Source: UBA1794 sp964439955
GTDB lineage: Bacteria > Bacteroidota > Bacteroidia > Bacteroidales > Bacteroidaceae
Reading direction: 5' to 3'
DNA: 35,890 nucleotides
Assembly (NCBI GenBank): GCA_964439955.1
Contig: CAYTPX010000019.1
Span: 1-35,890, forward strand
A program made the position numbers and the translations under genes. This document shows positions 8,269-15,306 of the stretch, one piece after another (positions within the stretch are counted from its first letter, which is position 1; each line of letters starts with the position of its first letter). The notes beneath the pieces are model-generated. The model saw only the letters and a program-made list of their open reading frames with translations. It was not told the DNA's origin and did no database searches.

Positions 8269-10119
8269 ATGGCAGAAAACCGCAAAAACCCTTGGTCGTG
8301 GATTCCGACGCTCTACTTTGCCGAAGGACTTCCCTACGTGGCCGTGATGACCATCTCCGTGATTCTCTACAAAAAGCTCGGCATCTCCAACACCGACATT
8401 GCGCTCTACACCAGCTGGCTTTACCTGCCTTGGGTCATCAAGCCCTTCTGGAGTCCGTTTGTTGACCTGCTGAAAACCAAGCGTTGGTGGATCGTCACCA
8501 TGCAAATCCTCATAGGCGCCGGCTTGGGCGGCGTGGCACTCACCATTCCCGCCCCCGAGGCGTTCCGCCTTTCGCTCTGCTTCTTCTGGCTCGTGGCCTT
8601 CAGCTCCGCCACCCACGACATAGCAGCCGACGGCTTCTACATGCTATCCCTCGGGGAGCGCGACCAAGCGCTCTACGTAGGCATCCGCAGCACCTTCTAC
8701 CGCATCGCCACCATCGTGGGGCAAGGACTGCTCGTCATCCTGGCCGGAACCATCGAAGCCCATTCCGGACTCCCGGCAGCCTCCTTCACCGTCGTGGCCG
8801 GTCCCCAAACCGAAACCTGCACGCTGCCCGTCCCCGCCCCGCAGTGCACCGCGACAAGCGGCCAAGAAGAAACCTACATAGTCATGCCGCAAACCGTGGC
8901 CCTCTGCTCGGCTCCCGTCCATCCCGACTCGGCCGCCGCCCTGAAACGCAAAGCCATCGAGGAAAACCGCCGCAACGGCTTCGTGACCGCGGAAGAAGCC
9001 GCGACGGGGAACGCGGGCCATGAGGCCGGGAAGCTGAACGCTTTCGAGCAATTCCTGCGCGACACCTTCGGAGAAGGGCAGGTCGCCACGGACAACCCAA
9101 GGGAAGGCGGCGACTCGCCCGCCGTGACGCTCGTGGGAATCCGCCTCAGCGCGCCGCCCGGAGAGGGGGAAGAAATCGTGCTGACCACTGCCTTTGACCG
9201 GGGCGACCGCAGCATCGCGCTCCTCCACGGCGAGCACCTCACCTTCAACCCCGGCAACTGGGACCGCACGGCCTACCTCGCCATCCAAGCCGACCCCAAG
9301 CTCCGCGGGACAGTCGAGGCGGAGTTCCGGGTACTTTCAGGCAACATCCCGCTGGCTTGGAGCACCACTTTCTTCATCGTGGCCGCCTTCTTCATCGCCA
9401 TAGCCCTCTACCACCGCCGCGCCCTGCCCATGCCCGGGGGCGACAGGCTGCGCGACGGCAACGGCGCACGCGGCATCCTGCGCGGCTTCGCCGCCACGTT
9501 TGCCGGATTCTTCCGCAAGCCGCAAGCCTTGACGGCCATACTCTTCATGCTCCTCTACCGGCTACCCGAGGCGCAACTCGTCAAGCTCATCAACCCTTTC
9601 CTTCTTGACCCCGTAGAAAAAGGCGGGCTGGGGCTGACGACCGGCGAGGTGGGTTTCGTCTACGGCACGGTGGGCATCCTCGGCCTGACGCTGGGCGGCA
9701 TCGCGGGCGGGCTGGCCGCCGCGCGCGGGGGGCTGCGCCGCTGGCTCTGGCCCATGGCATGGAGCATCTCGCTCACCTGCGCCACCTTCGTCTACCTGGC
9801 CTATGCCCAGCCCGGAAGCCTCTGGACCATCAACATTTGCGTCTTCGTCGAGCAGGCCGGATATGGCTTCGGATTCACAGCCTACATGCTCTACTTGATG
9901 TACTTCTCCGAAGGAAAACACCAAACCGCCCACTACGCCATCTGCACGGCCTTCATGGCCTTGGGAATGATGCTGCCCGGCATGATGGCTGGCTGGCTGC
10001 AAGAACTCATCGGCTACAGGCATTTCTTCATTTGGGTCATGATTTGCTGCACAGCCACCATCGCCGTCTGCGCCTTCATCCGCATCCGGCCCGGCTACGG
10101 GAAGGAGGAACGGCCATGA
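8269..10119 (+). CDS. AmpG/MurT-like MFS permease with inserted soluble domain
   Basis: This 616-residue membrane protein begins with an MFS half (residues ~1-170, TWLYL-type helices, FAEGLPYVAVMT near the N-terminus) and ends with a second MFS half from about 360. The N-terminal pattern resembles AmpG-type permeases, which import cell-wall sugars and muropeptides. Between the halves lies a hydrophilic insertion of about 180 residues. It contains two or three Cys residues and a late strand motif LTFNPGNWDRT, which recalls beta-sandwich adhesion repeats. By position it should lie outside the cytoplasmic membrane. The start is the ATG giving MAENRKNPWS; the longer reading from 8170 translates the repeat array. 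The stop overlaps the kinase start as ATGA, so transport and phosphorylation are coupled. Confidence 0.82.
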   Translation: MAENRKNPWSWIPTLYFAEGLPYVAVMTISVILYKKLGISNTDIALYTSWLYLPWVIKPFWSPFVDLLKTKRWWIVTMQILIGAGLGGVALTIPAPEAFRLSLCFFWLVAFSSATHDIAADGFYMLSLGERDQALYVGIRSTFYRIATIVGQGLLVILAGTIEAHSGLPAASFTVVAGPQTETCTLPVPAPQCTATSGQEETYIVMPQTVALCSAPVHPDSAAALKRKAIEENRRNGFVTAEEAATGNAGHEAGKLNAFEQFLRDTFGEGQVATDNPREGGDSPAVTLVGIRLSAPPGEGEEIVLTTAFDRGDRSIALLHGEHLTFNPGNWDRTAYLAIQADPKLRGTVEAEFRVLSGNIPLAWSTTFFIVAAFFIAIALYHRRALPMPGGDRLRDGNGARGILRGFAATFAGFFRKPQALTAILFMLLYRLPEAQLVKLINPFLLDPVEKGGLGLTTGEVGFVYGTVGILGLTLGGIAGGLAAARGGLRRWLWPMAWSISLTCATFVYLAYAQPGSLWTINICVFVEQAGYGFGFTAYMLYLMYFSEGKHQTAHYAICTAFMALGMMLPGMMAGWLQELIGYRHFFIWVMICCTATIAVCAFIRIRPGYGKEERP

Positions 10120-11084
10120 AGCGCCGCAGATTGGTAGTCGTTGCCGACAGCGGCTCGACGAAAACCGACTGGGCGGCATGGGAAAAGCAGCCGCACTTCC
10201 CGGGAAAGGCGCAGGCGCTCCCGCCGGAAAGTGCAAGCGCTTCCGCCGACGGGACATGCCGCTTCCGCACCGGGGGAATCAACCCGTTCTACCAAGATGC
10301 TGGGGAAATCGCCTCCGCCCTCCGGCAGGCAAGCCGCGAACTGCAAGCCCTCCTCCCGGCACGCGGGGGGCAGGCGGCGGAAATCGAAGTACACTTCTAC
10401 GGGGCGGGCTGCACGGAGGAGAAAATACCCCTCATGGAAGCATCCTTGGCGCAAGCCTTCGCCGCCGGGGGAGGCTGCGAGGCCGAGGCAAAGGGCGACC
10501 TCCTGGGCGCGGCACGCGCGCTATGCGGGCAGGAAAAGGGCATCGCTTGCATCCTGGGGACCGGCTCCAATTCGTGCGTCTACGACGGGGAAAACATCCG
10601 GAAGAACGTCTCTCCCTTAGGGTTCATACTGGGTGACGAGGGAAGCGGGGCGGTGCTCGGCAAGCTGCTCGTAGGCAGCTTGCTGAAAGGGCAACTCGGC
10701 GAGGGGCTGAAAGAAGAGTTCCTCGCGGCCTACGGCCTTACGCCGGCCGGCCTCGTGGAGCATGTCTACCGCCGGCCTTTCCCTAACCGTTTCTTGGCCG
10801 GATTCGCCCCTTTCCTCTCCGCACGGCTCGGCCGGCCCGAAATCCGCGCGTTCTGCAGGGATGCGTTCGCCGAATTTTTCCAGCGCAATGTGTTGCAGTA
10901 TCCCGAAGCGCACCCGCAGGAAGCGGGCACAGCCACGCCGCTGCCCGTGCATTTCACCGGCTCAGTGGCCTACCACTTCCGCGGCATCATCCGCCCGCTC
11001 ATGGAGGAATTCGGCCTTGTGGCGGGGCAATTCACGCCTTCCCCCCTCGAAGGACTCATCCGCTTCCATAAGGAAAAGGGATGA
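10116..11084 (+). CDS. BadF/BadG-type amino-sugar kinase (GlcNAc/MurNAc kinase-like)
   Basis: This 322-residue ASKHA-fold kinase has the phosphate-1 motif DSGSTKTDW (residues 11-19), the second phosphate loop ILGTGSNSCVYDG, and LGDEGSGAVLGK. Relatives phosphorylate N-acetylglucosamine; the MurK group also acts on N-acetylmuramic acid. Coupling to an AmpG/MurT-like permease supports salvage of cell-wall sugars, but no MurQ-type etherase gene is in the window. Residues about 23-46 (KQPHFPGKAQALPPES and beyond) are encoded by a 22-nt-period repeat array and replace a loop that is short in family members. The insertion lies just after the nucleotide-binding loop, so effects on activity are possible. 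It ends the run begun by purN. Confidence 0.85.
   Translation: MKRRRLVVVADSGSTKTDWAAWEKQPHFPGKAQALPPESASASADGTCRFRTGGINPFYQDAGEIASALRQASRELQALLPARGGQAAEIEVHFYGAGCTEEKIPLMEASLAQAFAAGGGCEAEAKGDLLGAARALCGQEKGIACILGTGSNSCVYDGENIRKNVSPLGFILGDEGSGAVLGKLLVGSLLKGQLGEGLKEEFLAAYGLTPAGLVEHVYRRPFPNRFLAGFAPFLSARLGRPEIRAFCRDAFAEFFQRNVLQYPEAHPQEAGTATPLPVHFTGSVAYHFRGIIRPLMEEFGLVAGQFTPSPLEGLIRFHKEKG
10183..10253 (+). repeat. 22-nt-period repeat array B (inside the sugar kinase)
   Basis: Three units with spacings 21 and 23 nt: AAGCAGCCGCACTTCCC, AAGGCGCAGGCGCTCCC and AAGTGCAAGCGCTTCC. The array is in frame in the kinase, between the phosphate loop and the conserved GGINPFYQD segment. Confidence 0.75.
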
Positions 11085-11089
11085 ACCGC

Positions 11090-11132
11090 CGGGAAAAATG
11101 GAAAAGCCCCTGCGCCTTGTGGCACAGGGGCT
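11090..11132 (-). terminator. Terminator for the DUF4286 operon, possibly bidirectional
   Basis: AGCCCCTG (11105-11112) pairs with CAGGGGCT (11125-11132), with further inner pairs and a TTGT loop. Read on the minus strand the stem is followed by TTTTCCATTTTT, a normal intrinsic-terminator tail for the leftward DUF4286 operon. On the plus strand it lies 20 nt after the kinase stop and could also end that transcript. A smaller second hairpin lies at 11136-11156. Confidence 0.75.
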
Positions 11133-11174
11133 GGGAACGGGGAAAAATTCCCCCGTAGGGGATACCGGGGAAGT

Positions 11175-11486
11175 TCAGTAGTCCAAGGCTTCGAGCAAGG
11201 TGGAAAAAGCCATCACCTTCTCGCCGAACATCTTTTGCCGCTCATCCTCGAAGTGGCGGCCTTGCGTGAGATGCCAACGGTGCAGTACCGCACTGTTCTC
11301 CACCTCCCATTCCAAACAATAGCACTCCGAGCCTTCCTCGCGATGGCTCAGTACCCGGCGCAAACGCGGGTTGCGCAAGCCCATGTCGGCCGCCCGCACT
11401 TCGGGTATCAACACTTCGTGCAACCAGATACGGAAGTACCCGGCTTGCCCGGTTTCCACTTGGTATGTTGTATTGTATATCAGCAT
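11175..11486 (-). CDS. DUF4286 family protein
   Basis: This 103-residue protein resembles the small DUF4286 family, found mostly in Bacteroidota, probably with a ferredoxin-like alpha/beta fold. Visible landmarks are the N-terminus MLIYNTTYQV, a central CYCLEWEVEN strand and a C-terminal FGEKVMAFSTLLE. No catalytic residues are evident and the function is unknown. It lies 4 nt after the MerR gene and ends the minus-strand run. The strong terminator follows. Confidence 0.7.
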   Translation of the reverse strand: MLIYNTTYQVETGQAGYFRIWLHEVLIPEVRAADMGLRNPRLRRVLSHREEGSECYCLEWEVENSAVLHRWHLTQGRHFEDERQKMFGEKVMAFSTLLEALDY

Positions 11487-11490
11487 GGGG

Positions 11491-11883
11491 TCACTCCTCG
11501 ACGTCCGGCTTTTCCAGGCCCGAGCCCACGGGCATGGCCTTCAGCGCATTGTCCAGTTCCTTTTTCATTGCGGCCAATTCATCGCGCACGGCTTTCAAAC
11601 GGTCGATGATCTGTACCTTTTCCACCATTTTTCCGCCAGAAACCTTCAGGCTATCACGCGCTCCCGAGAGGCTCATCTTGCGCTCCTTGACGAGATGGTA
11701 AACCATCCGGATGTTTTCTATGTCCTGTTCGGTGTATTGCCGCGTGCCTTTGTCCGTCTTCTTGGGGGCAATTTGCTTGGGAAACTCCTTCTCCCAATAG
11801 CGAAGCAGCGACTCGTTTACCCCAAACAGGGCTGCAACTTCCCGGATAGAGTAGTAGATTTTCTTATTGGCCAAGGATTTCAT
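11491..11883 (-). CDS. MerR-family transcriptional regulator
   Basis: This 130-residue regulator has a winged helix-turn-helix at residues 8-75: YYSIREVAALFGV, then LLRYWEKEFP with the wing ending TRQYTEQDIENI. A long helix follows at about 90-118 (IDRLKAVRDELAAMKKELDNA), suited to an antiparallel dimer coiled coil. No cysteine-based metal-binding site follows the HTH, so the inducer is not a typical metal and remains unknown. It is 42 nt downstream of the 62-residue ORF and may be co-transcribed with the zeta-like gene. Confidence 0.85.
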   Translation of the reverse strand: MKSLANKKIYYSIREVAALFGVNESLLRYWEKEFPKQIAPKKTDKGTRQYTEQDIENIRMVYHLVKERKMSLSGARDSLKVSGGKMVEKVQIIDRLKAVRDELAAMKKELDNALKAMPVGSGLEKPDVEE

Positions 11884-11925
11884 TCCAACTATTGCTGTAT
11901 GTCGCGCCGTCCTCCCTCGCCCTCC

Positions 11926-12114
11926 TTACTGCGGAAGGCGGGAGGTCAGGATTTGGGTGAGGTTAGAAGCGCGCACGCGCACTATGTTCCCTTGCGAATC
12001 CCCGCATACCAATTCTACGCCTTCATGCTTCACTCGGTCGATAAGTTTCTCGCTCACCCGGTCCAACCCCAGCCTGATTTTCACGCGCAACTCGTATTCT
12101 TCCTGTTCGTTCAT
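11926..12114 (-). CDS. Small 62-residue protein, candidate partner of the zeta-like kinase
   Basis: This short protein (MNEQEEYELRVKIRLGLDRV at its N-terminus) looks helical at first and ends with a short strand-rich part, GNIVRVRASN. Its ATG overlaps the zeta-like stop by 4 nt (ATGA), so translation is coupled. I recall similar small ORFs next to zeta-toxin-family kinases in Bacteroidota, but I cannot confirm that here. A role as antitoxin or accessory factor is an inference from position and size. Its order, after rather than before the kinase, differs from classical epsilon-zeta. Confidence 0.65.
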   Translation of the reverse strand: MNEQEEYELRVKIRLGLDRVSEKLIDRVKHEGVELVCGDSQGNIVRVRASNLTQILTSRLPQ

Positions 12115-12695
12115 TGCTGGCTTAGTTTTTGATATATTGCTTGATTTCCGATATTCAGTTGTTTGTCCTTGTTTCCCTCCGCAATCATTTCGAACTGCAC
12201 GCGGGAGCTATTGACAATAGACCAATTGTCTACCAACGGAATATATATTTGAAACAGATTCTGTATGCCCGACTGATAGCGCCGGTATATGGTGGGGACC
12301 GGAATATTATGCCCCCCGTTCCGCACACGCTGGGCTACCCTCTGGACGGCCAGCTCGGGGCTTTCCAACCAGAAATACAGGAGCGTCACCACATACCCCT
12401 TGTTCTGCGCTTCCTTGATGAGCTTGACATAGTTGCGCGGGGCGAGGGTTGTCTCGAAGGCGAAGTCCTCCCTGTTGTCAAGCAGCTCGCGAATCCGCTT
12501 GATCATGAGCTTCCCCGCGTCGATGGCGACGCCCTCGGGATTGAAGGGGGAAAGACCTTTTGCGATTTCATCTGCATTCACAAACTCCTTGCAATCCAAG
12601 ATTTCGGGCAAGACGGTATAGGATGCCGTCGTTTTCCCGGCACCGTTGCATCCGGAGATGATGTACAACCGGTGGATGGGTTCGTTCTTTTTCAT
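12111..12695 (-). CDS. Zeta-toxin-family kinase
   Basis: This 194-residue P-loop protein has Walker A GCNGAGKT at residues 15-22, followed by TASYTVLPEIL. FVNADEIAKGLSPF and FAFETTLA are typical of the zeta-toxin family. Classical zeta toxins phosphorylate UDP-N-acetylglucosamine and so poison peptidoglycan synthesis. Many chromosomal relatives are of unknown role. The start is the ATG giving MKKNEPIHRL; the longer upstream reading crosses the promoter and GC-rich region. A perfect -7 box lies 25 nt upstream. Confidence 0.82.
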   Translation of the reverse strand: MKKNEPIHRLYIISGCNGAGKTTASYTVLPEILDCKEFVNADEIAKGLSPFNPEGVAIDAGKLMIKRIRELLDNREDFAFETTLAPRNYVKLIKEAQNKGYVVTLLYFWLESPELAVQRVAQRVRNGGHNIPVPTIYRRYQSGIQNLFQIYIPLVDNWSIVNSSRVQFEMIAEGNKDKQLNIGNQAIYQKLSQQ

Positions 12696-12719
12696 AAAAG
12701 AAAGAGGATATGGTTGCCG

Positions 12720-12727
12720 CAAATATA
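12720..12727 (-). promoter_or_regulatory. -7 promoter box of the zeta-like operon
   Basis: Plus-strand CAAATATA reads TATATTTG on the minus strand, an exact TAnnTTTG match 25 nt before the zeta-like ATG. A -33 TTTG is not evident. Confidence 0.55.
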
Positions 12728-12806
12728 GGGATTCCCCGATGAAAGCCTTGCCCATTCCCATGGAAAGGCTCGGGTATTTAAGATTCTTAACGCTTTGCCT
12801 TTCCCC

Positions 12807-12836
12807 CCTTTCCTCCCCGCCCGGACGGGGCAAAGG
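12807..12836. other. GC-rich hairpin after the RecD-like gene
   Basis: CCCCG and CGGGG flank the loop CCCGGA, with an outer CCTTT/AAAGG pairing. It lies 15-44 nt past the helicase stop on the minus strand and could act as its terminator, but no T-run follows. Nothing else is seen between the helicase stop and the zeta promoter. Confidence 0.35.
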
Positions 12837-12850
12837 AGGTGGGAAAGAGG

Positions 12851-14380
12851 CTAAACGAGCCGTCCGGGCGGGAAATTCACCAAGTACAGGCAACGCGTGG
12901 CACGGGTAATGGCGGTGTAAAGCCACCGCAAGAACGCCTCGTCCTGCTGCCCGGGCGGGATGAAGCCCATATCGACATACACATCGGCCCACTGCCCGCC
13001 CTGCGCCTTATGGCAGGTTACGGCATAGGCGTACTTCACTTGCAGGGCGTTGTAATAGGGGTTTTCGCGCAGTTGCTTCATGCGGTCGGCCTTGCGCGGA
13101 AGGTCGGCATAGTCCTCGAGCAAGGCCTCGAAGAAACGTTCCTGTTCGTCCCCGGACAAAGAGGGAGACTCCGACTGCAGCGTGTCAAGCATCAAAATTT
13201 CCTCCCGCTCGCATCCGTCGTAATCGGGGAAGGCAAGGGTTGCGTCCGCGAAGCGGAAGCCGTAAAGGCTCCGCTCGCGCCGCACGCGCCGTACCACCGC
13301 CACGTCGCCGTTGGCCAGGAAGCCCATTTGCCCCGGGACGCCCGCCCTCCCGGGAAAAGGCGGGGCGCTTTGGGCGGAAAGTGCCGCATCTTTTCCCGGG
13401 AAGCCTTGCCCCTCCCCTGGACCCGCGGCGGCGCTTCCGGGATTTTCCGGCAAGGGAAAATAGTGGTTGCGGGCTATCATGATGCGGTCGCCGCTGCATA
13501 ACTCCTCCTCCAAGTCCAGCACCATCGCCCGGATGCCGCGGTTGTAGAGCACGGCACGCTTGTTGGAACGGGTCAAGACGATGGTCTCTTCCACCCCCTG
13601 CCGCGCATAACTCTCGGACAAGGCTTCCACGAGGGCTGCGCCGGGCAGGGCGACGATGTCGGGAAACCCCGAAACCTTCAGGCGGAGCGCCTCCGCCCCC
13701 TTCCCCCCGAGGAGTGCCGCACGCAGGGAAGTGGCGTTCCAGAGGATGCCCGAGGCGGCGGCCTGGCGCACGACCTCGCGCAGTTCCGCCCCTTCCACCT
13801 GCAGGCCATAGCCCGAAAGCCACGCCGCGTCGAGCGCCGGGCTGCGCACTTCGCCCACGGGCGGCAACTGCGCGTCGTCGCCCGCCAGCAACAAGCGGCA
13901 TCCCTCGCCGTCGTAGACGAAGCGGACCAAGTCGTCCAAGAGCGATCCGCTGCCGAAGGCCGAAGCGTCACCCGCGGGGCGGCAGGGGATGAGCGAGGCC
14001 TCATCGACGAGGAACAGGGCGTGCCGCTTCAGGTTAGTGCCGAGGGAAAAGGGCGTCTCCCGCCCGCCAAACGACTTTTGGCGGTAAATCCAGCGGTGGA
14101 TCGTAAAGGCCGCATGGCCGGAGTACTGCGCCAGCCGGCGCGCCGCGCGGCCCGTCGGGGCAAGGAGCACCACCGGCTGGCGGAGCGAGACGGCAGCCTT
14201 CACGACCGCGGCCACGAGCGAAGACTTGCCAGTACCTGCATATCCGCGCAAGACGAAGGCCGACTCCCGCCCGCCCGAAGCGAGGAAGCCGGCCAAAAGA
14301 CGCAGCGCTTCCTCCTGCCCGTCCGTGGGCTCGTGGGGGAAAAACTGCTTTATCCGGGAAAGAATTAAGGTGTCTGTCAC
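12851..14380 (-). CDS. RecD-like superfamily 1 DNA helicase
   Basis: This 509-residue single-subunit helicase has Walker A GYAGTGKS at residues 46-53, LAPTGRAARR (motif Ia), LVDEAS (motif II), LLAGDDAQLPPVG (motif III). Near the C-terminus TCHKAQGGQW and YTAITRAT form motifs V and VI. The RecB/RecC partners are not nearby, so it is a stand-alone RecD-like protein probably acting in repair. The likely start is a GTG at 14380. Between YFPLPEN and MGFLANGD about 33 residues are encoded by a 22-nt-period repeat array where relatives have a short turn. It is divergent from the DUF3822-rsmD pair. Confidence 0.85.
   Translation of the reverse strand: MTDTLILSRIKQFFPHEPTDGQEEALRLLAGFLASGGRESAFVLRGYAGTGKSSLVAAVVKAAVSLRQPVVLLAPTGRAARRLAQYSGHAAFTIHRWIYRQKSFGGRETPFSLGTNLKRHALFLVDEASLIPCRPAGDASAFGSGSLLDDLVRFVYDGEGCRLLLAGDDAQLPPVGEVRSPALDAAWLSGYGLQVEGAELREVVRQAAASGILWNATSLRAALLGGKGAEALRLKVSGFPDIVALPGAALVEALSESYARQGVEETIVLTRSNKRAVLYNRGIRAMVLDLEEELCSGDRIMIARNHYFPLPENPGSAAAGPGEGQGFPGKDAALSAQSAPPFPGRAGVPGQMGFLANGDVAVVRRVRRERSLYGFRFADATLAFPDYDGCEREEILMLDTLQSESPSLSGDEQERFFEALLEDYADLPRKADRMKQLRENPYYNALQVKYAYAVTCHKAQGGQWADVYVDMGFIPPGQQDEAFLRWLYTAITRATRCLYLVNFPPGRLV
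13332..13454 (+). repeat. 22-nt-period repeat array C (inside the RecD-like helicase)
   Basis: Four or more units on the plus strand, antisense to the gene. They include AAGGCGGGGCGCTTTGGG, AAGTGCCGCATCTTTTCCC and AAGCCTTGCCCCTCCCC, with 22-nt spacing for the first three starts. The last part, GCGGCGGCGCTTCCGG, is a degenerate unit. Encoded residues are rich in Gly, Ala and Pro. Confidence 0.75.
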
Positions 14381-14390
14381 TTTTTCTACT

Positions 14391-14398
14391 TATCTTTG
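14391..14398 (+). promoter_or_regulatory. -7 promoter box of the DUF3822-rsmD pair
   Basis: TATCTTTG is an exact TAnnTTTG match and lies 84 nt before the DUF3822 ATG. It overlaps the leader of the divergent helicase gene, only 10 nt from its GTG start. Confidence 0.5.
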
Positions 14399-14482
14399 CA
14401 GGCAGCGAATGTAAACAAAATCGGGGAATGTGCCGCACCGCGGCGCGCAAATCTCCCGGGTCACTTCTTTTTATCCTACCGC

Positions 14483-15304
14483 ATGGCTCCTCCCTCCACC
14501 TCCCCCGCCCACCCCGGCCTGCGCCTGGCAATCCACCTGACGCCGGAGGCTTTCTACGGGATCGTCGCCCCCGGCGGCGACTTGCCCTCCCCCACGGGAG
14601 GGAAACCGCGGGCTTCGGCCTTCCAGATGCCCACCGACGAATGTACCTCGCTGGCGGCCAACGTGAAGACCCTCTTGGCACAACACCCCGAGTGGGAGCA
14701 GAAACGCTATGGGAAGGTGGACATCGTGGTGGAAACGCTGCGCTACACGCCCGTACCGCTGGAGCTCTTCGACGAAGACCGAAAGAAAGAACTCTTCGCC
14801 TGCTGCTTCGGGCAGAAAGAGGAGGAACAGATACGGCACGACATACTCGCCTCTTGCAACGCGGTGGTGATATTTTCCTCCGACCGGTTCGCCCTCAACA
14901 TGCTTTCAGACCCGTTCCCGCAAGCAGAAATACACTGCCAAGCCGCCATCGACGCGGAATACTTCGGACGACTCCACAGGGAAGAAAAGCCGATGGAACT
15001 GTGCGCCGTTTTCAACGCCGGGCGCATACACGCCTATGCCTACCGGCAAGGCGCGCTCCTGTCCGCGTCTTCATCCACGAGCCTCTCGGCCGACGACGCG
15101 GTCTACTACCTGCTTTCCCTCATGAGGCAACACGAAATGGACCTGCGCAGCCATACGCTGCACTTGGCGGGACGGTCGGAATTCCTCGACGACGCGGAGG
15201 CAATGGCACGGCGGTTCGTGCGGTTCGTAGACCGCATGCCTATCCCTGCGACGGGAGACAGTACCTTTTCACTCTATGCCCTCCAACAACTTCAAGATTC
15301 ATAA
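14483..15304 (+). CDS. DUF3822 family protein
   Basis: This 273-residue protein belongs to the Bacteroidota family that precedes rsmD. I see an N-terminal LRLAIHLTPEAFYG strand pair, a central LELFDEDRKKELF segment, and later AVFNAGRIHAYAY with a long helix after SADDAVYYLLSL. These suggest an actin/hexokinase-like fold, though no nucleotide-binding residues are certain. The function is unknown; the fixed link to rsmD hints at ribosome biogenesis. The start giving MAPPSTSPAH follows an untranslated stretch; an earlier in-frame ATG at 14396 overlaps the promoter box and is less likely. Residues about 34-48 (GGDLPSPTGGKPRA) may be a worn 22-nt-repeat remnant. Confidence 0.75.
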   Translation: MAPPSTSPAHPGLRLAIHLTPEAFYGIVAPGGDLPSPTGGKPRASAFQMPTDECTSLAANVKTLLAQHPEWEQKRYGKVDIVVETLRYTPVPLELFDEDRKKELFACCFGQKEEEQIRHDILASCNAVVIFSSDRFALNMLSDPFPQAEIHCQAAIDAEYFGRLHREEKPMELCAVFNAGRIHAYAYRQGALLSASSSTSLSADDAVYYLLSLMRQHEMDLRSHTLHLAGRSEFLDDAEAMARRFVRFVDRMPIPATGDSTFSLYALQQLQDS

Positions 15305-15306
15305 GC

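Noticed and set aside
10116..11084. Naming the kinase MurK or the permease MurT outright
   Set aside because: No MurQ etherase is nearby, and sequence alone does not separate GlcNAc from MurNAc specificity.
14428..15306. Upstream extension of rsmD as a single long protein
   Set aside because: It is the shifted frame of DUF3822. RsmD begins at MRVISG, 2 nt after the DUF3822 stop.
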